Assembly: GCA_021778875.1 (NCBI GenBank)
Contig: JAJYBT010000111.1
Coordinates: forward strand, 1 to 7,287
Length of the DNA: 7,287 nucleotides
Direction of reading: 5' to 3'
Source of the DNA: Acidobacteriota bacterium
Lineage (GTDB): Bacteria > Acidobacteriota > Terriglobia > Terriglobales > Acidobacteriaceae
Shown here piece after piece: positions 1-5,696 of this stretch; the stretch's first letter is position 1, and every line of letters begins with the position of its first letter. A program made the translations under genes and the position numbers. The notes under the pieces are model-generated. The model made no database searches. It saw only the letters and a program-made list of their open reading frames with translations, and was not told where the DNA came from.

Positions 1-822
1 GCCTCGTGGTTTCTGCCCGAAGCGCTGCGTCCCCATTTCCATTCCATCTACGCCTACTGCCGTGTCTCCGATGACCTGGGCGATGAAGTAGGCAACACCC
101 AGGTGGCGCTCGCGCTGCTCGCTATGTGGGGCCGCGAACTCGATGCTTGCTATGAGGGCCGCGCGCGCCACCCCGTATTCGTTGCGCTCGCCGAGACGAT
201 TCGTGCCTGCTCCATTCCCAAAGAACCTTTTGCCGATCTGCTCACGGCCTTTCGCCAGGATCAGACAGTCACGCGCTACGAGACCATGCAGGACGTGCTG
301 GACTACTGCCGCTATTCGGCCAATCCCGTGGGCCGGCTAGTGCTGTATGTTTGCGGCTACGCCGACGAAGAACGCTTCCGGCTTTCCGATGCGACGTGCT
401 CTGCGCTGCAACTGGCGAACTTCTGGCAGGATGTGCGCGTGGATTATGCAAAGGGCCGCGTCTATCTGCCGCAGGAAGAGATGCGCCGCTTTGGCGTGAG
501 CGATGAATCCATCGCGCAGGGAATCGCCACGCCGGAGTTTCGTGCCCTGCTGCGTCATGAAGTGAACTATGCGCGCAGCCTGTTTCAAGAGGGCCTGCCC
601 CTCATCGGCATGGTTGGCCGCGACCTGGCGATCGATCTGGATCTCTTCAGCCGCGGCGGTCTTCAGATTTTGCACGCCATCGAGCGACGCGATTACGATG
701 TGCTGAGCGCGCGGCCCGCCATCTCCAAAGGCGCAAAGCTGTCGTTCGCTCTGCGCGCACTCGGCGCCAAGATGCTGCCGTTTATGCGCCTCGCCGGACC
801 TCGCACAGGAAAGACCGCTTGA
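1..822 (+). CDS. hpnC: Hydroxysqualene synthase HpnC, 5'-truncated by window edge
   Basis: HpnC is a trans-isoprenyl-diphosphate synthase-fold enzyme that converts presqualene diphosphate to hydroxysqualene, the middle step of the bacterial HpnCDE route to squalene (established for the family). The frame is open from base 1, and the first visible residues, ASWFLPEALRPHF, match the family's N-terminal region, so probably only some 30-50 residues are missing. No start is visible; the GTG at 103 is internal. In the 273 visible residues the first Asp-rich motif DDLGDE lies at 24-29, YSANPVG at about 105-111, and the second motif NFWQDVRVD at 140-148, followed by GRVYLP. The second motif lacks the Arg and Glu of HpnD's NILRDVAED, which helps separate HpnC from its paralogue. 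It ends in a TTGA overlap with hpnD, so the two are probably translationally coupled. Family call is secure; exact N-terminus unknown. Confidence 0.95.
   Translation, partial: ASWFLPEALRPHFHSIYAYCRVSDDLGDEVGNTQVALALLAMWGRELDACYEGRARHPVFVALAETIRACSIPKEPFADLLTAFRQDQTVTRYETMQDVLDYCRYSANPVGRLVLYVCGYADEERFRLSDATCSALQLANFWQDVRVDYAKGRVYLPQEEMRRFGVSDESIAQGIATPEFRALLRHEVNYARSLFQEGLPLIGMVGRDLAIDLDLFSRGGLQILHAIERRDYDVLSARPAISKGAKLSFALRALGAKMLPFMRLAGPRTGKTA
807..813 (+). promoter_or_regulatory. Shine-Dalgarno site for hpnD TTG start
   Basis: AGGAAAG lies inside the end of hpnC, five bases before the TTG at 819. It supports the TTG start of hpnD, which overlaps the hpnC stop as TTGA. No ATG lies near enough to replace it: the first in-frame ATG falls after the first catalytic motif region has begun. 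Confidence 0.7.
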
Positions 823-1730
823 CGTACGATTACCCATTGGACCAGGCCTACGCGGTGTGTCGCGCCATTGCCCGGCGCGAGGCGAAGAATTTCTATTACG
901 CCTTTGTGGCCCTGCCCGCCGCGCGCAAGAATGCCATCTGCGCCATCTACGCCTTCATGCGCAAAGCTGACGACCTGGCAGACGATGAAAGCATGCCGCG
1001 CGAAGAACGCCGCCGCCATCTCGATGCATGGCAAACAGAGTGGCGCAGTGTGTGCAAGGGAGGCAGCACGGCCGATCCTGTCTTCATCGCCGTGCGCGAT
1101 GCAACCGGGCGCTTCGCAATTCCGCTCGAATTGCTTGATGAACTGGTCGCAGGCACAACCATGGATCTGAAGCCCGCTGGAAGCGATGCGCCGGACACCT
1201 ACGCGACATTCGCAGACCTCTACGGCTATTGCTATCTCGTGGCCTCAGTCGTGGGCCTGGTCTGCATCCGTATCTTCGGCTATAAGGACCGCGCTGCCGA
1301 AAAACTTGCCGAAGAGACGGGCATCGCCTTTCAACTCACCAACATTCTGCGCGACGTGGCCGAGGATGCGGAACGCAAGCGTGTTTATCTGCCGCTGGAG
1401 GACCTGGCAGCGCACAATGTCTCACTTGATTCTTTGCTCAAGCGGCCTCACGGTGCGGCGCCAACGCCCCAGGAACGGGATATTCTGTCTGACGTCGGCC
1501 TGCGCGCAGAGAAGTACTACCAGTCAGCTCAAGCGCTGCTGCCACTGATTGACCGCGAGAGCCGGCCCGCGCTCTGGGTGCTGGTGGAGATTTATCACGC
1601 TCTGCTCAAGCGAATTCGTCGGGCCGACTACGATGTGTATTCGCGCCGCGCCAGTGTGCCGCTCGTGCACAAACTCGCGATTCTCGTCGTAGGACTCGCG
1701 CGCATGGTGGCCGCACGGCTGTTTGCATAA
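819..1730 (+). CDS. hpnD: Presqualene diphosphate synthase HpnD
   Basis: HpnD condenses two farnesyl diphosphates head-to-head to presqualene diphosphate, the committed step of squalene synthesis for hopanoids, at the cytoplasmic membrane face (family knowledge). The 303-residue protein has the usual length. Visible motifs are FYYAF at 25-29, YAFMRKADDLADD with the first Mg-binding Asp cluster at 51-56, YGYCYLVASVVG at 135-146, and the second cluster NILRDVAED at 175-183 followed by RVYLP at 188-192. These are hallmarks of squalene/phytoene synthases. A phytoene synthase could share them, but the position between hpnC and hpnE decides for HpnD. The start is TTG, chosen because AGGAAAG sits five bases upstream and the start overlaps the hpnC stop. 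The stop is directly followed by the hpnE initiation region, so all three genes are one operon. Confidence 0.96.
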   Translation: MTYDYPLDQAYAVCRAIARREAKNFYYAFVALPAARKNAICAIYAFMRKADDLADDESMPREERRRHLDAWQTEWRSVCKGGSTADPVFIAVRDATGRFAIPLELLDELVAGTTMDLKPAGSDAPDTYATFADLYGYCYLVASVVGLVCIRIFGYKDRAAEKLAEETGIAFQLTNILRDVAEDAERKRVYLPLEDLAAHNVSLDSLLKRPHGAAPTPQERDILSDVGLRAEKYYQSAQALLPLIDRESRPALWVLVEIYHALLKRIRRADYDVYSRRASVPLVHKLAILVVGLARMVAARLFA

Positions 1731-1734
1731 GGGA
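1729..1734 (+). promoter_or_regulatory. Shine-Dalgarno site deciding hpnE start
   Basis: AAGGGA begins in the hpnD stop codon and stands six bases before an in-frame TTG at 1741. The alternative TTG at 1723 has no comparable purine run at a suitable distance, so 1741 is the better start for hpnE. Confidence 0.6.
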
Positions 1735-1740
1735 CTCAGG

Positions 1741-3174
1741 TTGGCTGCAACTTCACACAATACGGGCAGAGCCGCGCGCACGGTTGCCGTCATCGGCGGC
1801 GGTGTTGCCGGCATGAGCGCCGCCTGCGCGCTGGCTGAGGCGGGCCTGCGCGTGCAACTCATCGAGCGGCGTGGCTATCTCGGCGGGCGCGCGTCATCCT
1901 ATCTGCATCCCGGCGTAGGCGAAGTCATCGATAACTGCCAGCATGTGCTCTTCGGCTGCTGCACCAACCTTATTGGCTTCTATCAGCGCATCGGCGCCGC
2001 AGATCGCATCCACTGGACCAGTGAAATGACGATGATCGAGCCCGGCGGGCGGCGCTCGCTGCTTGGCCCGTCCAGGTTGCCCGCTCCGCTGCACGGTCTG
2101 CCCAAGCTGATGGCCGCTCATGCATTCACGTTCGCTGACAAGCTTGCACTGGGCCGCGCATTCAGCGCGCTGATGCGTCCGGTGCCGCACGACTCCACTG
2201 AAAGCCTCGGCGCATGGCTCAAGCGCAACGGCCAGACAAAGGGCGCGCTCGACCGCTTCTGGCGGCTGGTCATTGCCAGCGCGCTCAATGCGGATATCGA
2301 TGTTATCGCGCTGCCTTATGCGGCCAAGGTCGTCCGCGAGCTGTTCATGAACTCCGCGCAGGCGGGCAGTATGGGCATGAGCAATGTTCCGCTTAGCGAG
2401 TTGCATGCAGGCGTAGCTCAATTCCTCGCGCAGCGCAACTCAAGGGTATTGCTCAACGCAAACGTGGACGCGGCGCAGTGGGATGCAAGCGCACAGAAGT
2501 GGGCGCTCATCACACGCGCAGGCAACTTCGAAAGCGACTTCCTCGTCATGGCGTTGCCGTTTGAGGCGATGGCCAAGATGTTGCCACACATGCCTGCGGC
2601 GGCGGGTGCAGACGCCCTTGCGCGCCAGTTGGAGCGCCATAAGCACTGGCCCATCTGCAGCGTGCATCTCTGGTTCGACCGCGAGATTATAGCGCTCGAT
2701 CACGCCGTGCTGCTGGACCGCGAGATTCACTGGATGTACAACAAGGGCAGGTTGCAGCCGTGGCGAAACCTCAAGGGCAGCTACGTGGAACTGGTCATCA
2801 GCGCCTCGCGGACCTTTGCGGCTTTGACCCGCGAGCAGGCGATTGCGCAGGCAGTCAGCGAACTCGCCGAGTTTTTTCCGCAGGTCGCAGCCGCCAGGTT
2901 GGAAAAGGCCGCGTTGGTGAAAGAAGTGCGCGCCACATTCGGCGTGCCGCCGGGCATTGACGTCGCGCGGCCCACAGCCGCGTCTCCGTGGCCTAATTGT
3001 TTTCTCGCCGGCGACTGGACCGCAACAGGCTGGCCCTCCACAATGGAGAGTGCTGCGCGATCCGGGCATCTGGCGGCTGAAGCTCTTTGCCAAAGTGCCG
3101 GAGCGCCGCGCAGCTTCCTCAATGCTGATTTGAAGCCACGCGGTCTGATGCGGTTTTTGATGCCAGGGAATTGA
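1741..3174 (+). CDS. hpnE: Hydroxysqualene dehydroxylase HpnE (FAD-dependent)
   Basis: HpnE is an FAD-dependent amine-oxidase/phytoene-desaturase-fold enzyme that reduces hydroxysqualene to squalene, completing the HpnCDE route. From the TTG at 1741 the protein is 477 residues. An N-terminal dinucleotide-binding motif VAVIGGGVAGMSAA spans about 15-28, with the adenine-ribose-binding acid in LIERRGYLGGR near 42. The HpnE-type signature DNCQHVLFGCCTNL is at about 64-77. The C-terminal FAD-binding motif AGDWTATGWPSTMESAARSG is at about 423-442. About 35 residues follow, ending in a hydrophobic/basic LKPRGLMRFLM tail that might touch the membrane (inference). A start at 1723 would add six residues and overlap hpnD by 8 nt. 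I prefer 1741 because AAGGGA lies six bases upstream and the added residues are not part of the Rossmann strand. It is the last gene of the operon; no clear T-rich terminator follows. Confidence 0.94.
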   Translation: MAATSHNTGRAARTVAVIGGGVAGMSAACALAEAGLRVQLIERRGYLGGRASSYLHPGVGEVIDNCQHVLFGCCTNLIGFYQRIGAADRIHWTSEMTMIEPGGRRSLLGPSRLPAPLHGLPKLMAAHAFTFADKLALGRAFSALMRPVPHDSTESLGAWLKRNGQTKGALDRFWRLVIASALNADIDVIALPYAAKVVRELFMNSAQAGSMGMSNVPLSELHAGVAQFLAQRNSRVLLNANVDAAQWDASAQKWALITRAGNFESDFLVMALPFEAMAKMLPHMPAAAGADALARQLERHKHWPICSVHLWFDREIIALDHAVLLDREIHWMYNKGRLQPWRNLKGSYVELVISASRTFAALTREQAIAQAVSELAEFFPQVAAARLEKAALVKEVRATFGVPPGIDVARPTAASPWPNCFLAGDWTATGWPSTMESAARSGHLAAEALCQSAGAPRSFLNADLKPRGLMRFLMPGN

Positions 3175-3215
3175 GGACGGCGACGCGCCGACGAACCCGC
3201 AACAATGGCCACAGA

Positions 3216-3623
3216 TTAATGCGCCAAAAAATACACGCCGATGCAGACCAGCACGGCGGCGGTCCAGCGCCGCCGGTCCACATTTTCCTTCAGGAAAAAC
3301 TTGCCTGCAATGGCGTTCGTGACCAGCGTCAGAGATGCCGAAGCTGGAGCCACCAGGCTCAGGTCCAGGTGATTGAGCGCGAACAGCAGCGCAAAAAATG
3401 CCAGCGCCAGAAAGCCCACACCCGCGAAGAAAAGTGGGCAGGTCACCACAGCGCGGATGGCTCCTTTGAGCCCGGAGTGCGCACGAATTTCATCCAGGTC
3501 GCCGATGGACTTCATCGCCGCGGCCGTCAGCACTTCGCCAGCCGTAGAGCTGAGAACGATGGCGGCAATCATGGCGGCCGCCACCCAAGGTCCGGGCTGC
3601 ACAGCGGTGGAGGGAATCGTCAT
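3216..3623 (-). CDS. Small four-helix DMT/EamA-type membrane protein, subunit B
   Basis: This 135-residue protein is almost all membrane: predicted helices at about 13-37, 57-83, 88-107 and 119-133. That is half the size of a ten-helix EamA transporter and typical of EmrE/SMR and ArnE/ArnF proteins. Helix 1 holds AGEVLTAAAMKS with Glu30, closely resembling the region round the essential Glu14 of EmrE. Helices 3-4 carry DLSLVAPA (87-94), LKE (111-113) and RW (119-120), which recur at matching spacing in the preceding gene. Its ATG overlaps the stop of that gene as ATGA, so the two are probably made together and form a heterodimer. The substrate is unknown: an SMR-like cation/drug exporter or a lipid-linked-sugar flippase are both possible. 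It converges with hpnE across a 41-bp gap. Family fold is fairly secure, function is not. Confidence 0.82.
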   Translation of the reverse strand: MTIPSTAVQPGPWVAAAMIAAIVLSSTAGEVLTAAAMKSIGDLDEIRAHSGLKGAIRAVVTCPLFFAGVGFLALAFFALLFALNHLDLSLVAPASASLTLVTNAIAGKFFLKENVDRRRWTAAVLVCIGVYFLAH

Positions 3624-4075
3624 CGCGCCTGCCCCACTTCTGCTTCGACAGTCGGTTCCGCTTCGGCGGCTGGCGCCGTGGGTCTCTCCGTCAACGATGG
3701 ACCCTGCGCGACAAAGCCCACGCCCACGGTAATCAGCGCAATGCCTGCCCAGCGCATTGCAGAGATGGGCTCATGCAGCCAGAAGCGCGAAAGAAACGCG
3801 ACAATGACATTGCCGAATGCGGTCGCGGGCAGCACAAAAGTCAGGTCGGCCCACGACAACGCGGTGAGATAGCTCGCAAAAAAGCCTATAAGCAGCGCAA
3901 TGCCCGCGGCGATCCACGGCGTAAAGACGGCTGCGATAAGCGTGCCCGGATGCGCCAGCGAGATGGGCGGCAGGTGCGTCATGCCGCGCGAAAGGCAGGT
4001 GTCGCCGAGCGGCGCGCACAGGGCCACGAGGCCCAGAATCACATATTGCCGCGGCGTAAGAGTATGATGCGCCAT
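3620..4075 (-). CDS. Small four-helix DMT/EamA-type membrane protein, subunit A
   Basis: This 151-residue protein is the first of the transporter pair. Predicted helices are at about 11-30, 47-73, 77-99 and 108-123, followed by a soluble Pro/Ala/Glu-rich tail (125-151) that its partner lacks. Helix 1 has LGDTCLSRGM, placing Asp25 at the spot where the partner has Glu30 and EmrE has Glu14, with a Met six residues on in both. The second half carries DLTFVLPA (77-84), LHEP (100-103) and RW (108-109), like the ArnE/EamA C-terminal half. The ATG at 4075 has only a weak GAAG upstream. The gene lies 86 bp behind hpnJ on the same strand, with a likely terminator between, so co-transcription with hpnJ is uncertain. 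It could serve drug/cation efflux or movement of a lipid head-group precursor; the sequence does not decide. Confidence 0.83.
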   Translation of the reverse strand: MAHHTLTPRQYVILGLVALCAPLGDTCLSRGMTHLPPISLAHPGTLIAAVFTPWIAAGIALLIGFFASYLTALSWADLTFVLPATAFGNVIVAFLSRFWLHEPISAMRWAGIALITVGVGFVAQGPSLTERPTAPAAEAEPTVEAEVGQAR

Positions 4076-4102
4076 TTGTACTTCAGAATTCCTTGCTGCA
4101 AC

Positions 4103-4139
4103 CTAAAGAAAAGGAGGGCGAACGCTGTGCGCCGCCCTC
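4103..4139 (-). terminator. Probable Rho-independent terminator after hpnJ
   Basis: On the minus strand a perfect 7-bp GC-rich stem, GAGGGCG (4139-4133) and CGCCCTC (4120-4114), encloses a 12-nt loop and is followed at once by CTTTTCTTT (4113-4105). This fits an intrinsic terminator ending transcription from hpnJ, 23 bp after its stop codon. The T-run is broken by a C and the loop is long, so readthrough into the transporter pair is possible. Confidence 0.55.
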
Positions 4140-4140
4140 G

Positions 4141-4157
4141 GTGAAATCTGACTTCAC
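4141..4157. repeat. Short inverted repeat GTGAA-N7-TTCAC
   Basis: Perfect 5-bp arms, GTGAA (4141-4145) and TTCAC (4153-4157), are separated by 7 bases, just past the hpnJ stop and directly before the terminator stem. It may be a second small mRNA hairpin or chance; no regulator is suggested. Confidence 0.35.
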
Positions 4158-4161
4158 ACTG

Positions 4162-5634
4162 CTACGCGCCTGCGCTCACCGGGGCGGGAGGATCGGCCTG
4201 GCGGCTGCGCGCTTCCTTGACCATCTTGTTGCGCTGCGCGCGCAGCTTCAGGAACGCCTTTGCTTCGACATAAAGCCGCGGCAGGTCGCGGTTGACGACC
4301 GCTTTCCAGATCACGCGGAAGGCTGCCTTGGGCCGGAAGTAGTACTCGTCGTAAAAGCGGTGCACCATCTCCATCACGTAGTCCACGGGCAAGCCAGGAT
4401 ATTCGATATGCGCCATCTGGTGGCCGCCGCCGTCTTCCATGCGCTCGTTGGTGATGAAGTTGTTGGCCTTTGCAAACTCGTAGAACTCGGTGCCGGGATA
4501 GGCGTGCGCGATCGACACTTGAATGGTTTCCACATCCAGCGTCTTGGCAAAGTTGATCGTGTTGCGGATCGACTCCTTCGTCTCGCCGGGCAGGCCCAGA
4601 ATGAAGTCGCCATGAATCGTGAGGCCCAGGTCGCGGCAATCCTTGGCGAAGGCGCGCGCGCGTTCCACAGTTGCGCCCTTCTTGATGTTCTTCAGAATCT
4701 GCGGGTCGCCGGACTCGAAGCCCACGATGAGCAGGCGGCATCCGGCTTCCTTCATCGCCTTGAGGGTGTCGTAGTCCGTGGTCACGCGCGAAGTGCAGCT
4801 CCAGGTAAGACCAAGAGGCTTCAACTTTTCGCACAGCTCAATGGTGCGGCCCTTCTGGATATTGAAGGTGTCGTCGTCGAAGAAGAACTCCTTTACCTCG
4901 GGAAAGTTCTGCTTGGCCCATGCCAGCTCGGCGGCCACATCGTCCGTCGAGCGCTTGCGCCACGCATGCCCGCTCAGCGTCTGCGGCCACAGGCAGAACG
5001 TACACTGCGCCGGGCATCCGCGCGTGGAGTAGAGCGCGATATACGGATGCAGCAGGAAGGGAACGTTGTAGCGCGTCACGTCCATATCGCGCTTGTAAAT
5101 CTTCGTGGCCCACGGCATCGCGTCCAGGTCTTCCACCTGCGGGCGATCGGGATTGTGCAGAATCTTCCCGTCCTGCTTGTAGCTGATGCCCAGAATCTCA
5201 TTGAGCGGCTTGCCCTGGGCAAACTCGACCACCGAGTAATCGAACTCACGGCGGCAGATGAAGTCCAGCGCGGAGCACTCATTCAGCGCCTTGTCGGGAG
5301 AGGTGGTCACCGGCGGCCCTACGAACGCAATGCGAATGGAGGGATTCGCTGCTTTGATGGCCTCGGCCAATCGCTGATCGCCCTCCCAGCCCACCGTGGA
5401 GGTGAACAGCACAAGGAACTCATAGTCCTTGCAGATCTTGATGGTCTCCTCGGCGGAGACGTGGTGAGGCGGCGCATCCAGCAGCCGCGATCCTTCCAGC
5501 AGGCCGGCCGGGTAGGTCAGCCACACGGGGTACCAGTAGGATTCAATCTCACGCGTCGCCGGCCAGCGTGAGCTCGCGCCACCGTCAAAATTCTCAAAAG
5601 ACGGCGGGTTCAGAAACAGCGTTTTCAAAGGCAT
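4162..5634 (-). CDS. hpnJ: Hopanoid-associated radical SAM protein HpnJ
   Basis: HpnJ is a B12-binding-domain radical SAM enzyme of class B-like architecture. In Burkholderia cenocepacia it is required to turn bacteriohopanetetrol-glucosamine into the cyclitol ether, i.e. remodelling of the sugar head group. Numbering from the start at 5634 (490 residues): the N-terminal KTLFLNPPSFENFDGG (about 4-19) and an alpha/beta region to about 160 form the cobalamin-binding-like domain. The [4Fe-4S] cysteines lie in RGCPAQCTFC (C207, C211, C214), FFFDDDTFN is at 250-258, and GFESGD at 305-310 fits the radical SAM core. The C-terminal about 100 residues are helical and end in an Arg/Lys-rich then Pro/Ala tail. 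Two ATGs begin MPMP; GAAGGG abuts the first (5640) but is six bases from the second (5634), so 5634 is preferred. It lies 62 bp downstream of the tolC-like gene on the same strand. It needs HpnG/H/I/K products made elsewhere. HpnJ subfamily call is strong; the exact reaction here is inferred. Confidence 0.93.
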   Translation of the reverse strand: MPLKTLFLNPPSFENFDGGASSRWPATREIESYWYPVWLTYPAGLLEGSRLLDAPPHHVSAEETIKICKDYEFLVLFTSTVGWEGDQRLAEAIKAANPSIRIAFVGPPVTTSPDKALNECSALDFICRREFDYSVVEFAQGKPLNEILGISYKQDGKILHNPDRPQVEDLDAMPWATKIYKRDMDVTRYNVPFLLHPYIALYSTRGCPAQCTFCLWPQTLSGHAWRKRSTDDVAAELAWAKQNFPEVKEFFFDDDTFNIQKGRTIELCEKLKPLGLTWSCTSRVTTDYDTLKAMKEAGCRLLIVGFESGDPQILKNIKKGATVERARAFAKDCRDLGLTIHGDFILGLPGETKESIRNTINFAKTLDVETIQVSIAHAYPGTEFYEFAKANNFITNERMEDGGGHQMAHIEYPGLPVDYVMEMVHRFYDEYYFRPKAAFRVIWKAVVNRDLPRLYVEAKAFLKLRAQRNKMVKEARSRQADPPAPVSAGA

Positions 5635-5640
5635 AGGCAT

Positions 5641-5646
5641 CCCTTC
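5641..5646 (-). promoter_or_regulatory. Shine-Dalgarno site deciding hpnJ start
   Basis: On the minus strand GAAGGG stands directly against the ATG at 5640 (no spacer) and six bases from the in-frame ATG at 5634. The six-base spacing is workable for a ribosome and zero is not, so translation most likely begins at 5634, two codons in. Confidence 0.65.
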
Positions 5647-5696
5647 AATTCTACCATTCCGGCTTTTTTGAGCATTCCAAAAGGGGAAACGTCGCG

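Noticed and set aside
337..837. Minus-strand open frame of 166 codons inside hpnC
   Set aside because: It is antisense to the catalytic region of hpnC and has no recognisable motif or convincing start context.
1723..1740. TTG at 1723 as the hpnE start
   Set aside because: It would overlap hpnD by 8 nt with no good ribosome site, while TTG at 1741 has AAGGGA six bases upstream. It remains possible.
2440..3093. Minus-strand open frame of 217 codons inside hpnE
   Set aside because: It lies wholly antisense to the FAD enzyme and shows no domain; a shadow of GC-rich codon use.
3178..3190. Small hairpin CGGCG-ACG-CGCCG between the convergent hpnE and transporter genes as a bidirectional terminator
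   Set aside because: The stem is only 5 bp with a 3-base loop, and no T-run follows on either strand.
3171..3872. Plus-strand open frame of 233 codons antisense to the transporter pair
   Set aside because: The product is a hydrophilic Arg/Gln/His/Ser mix without motifs, while the minus strand encodes two coherent four-helix membrane proteins with a coupled junction.
4093..5571. Plus-strand open frame of 492 codons lying antisense to almost all of hpnJ
   Set aside because: It mirrors hpnJ, a clear radical SAM gene. Its translation is rich in His, Arg, Val and Leu with no recognisable domain, as expected from the antisense frame of GC-rich codons.
5655..5678. Direct repeat CATTCC (5655-5660 and 5673-5678) and a TAGAAT-like -10 box upstream of hpnJ as a promoter or operator
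   Set aside because: Six-base repeats are weak evidence. The TAGAAT box has no -35 partner at a usual distance, and its start point would fall at the start codon itself, conflicting with the visible Shine-Dalgarno site.
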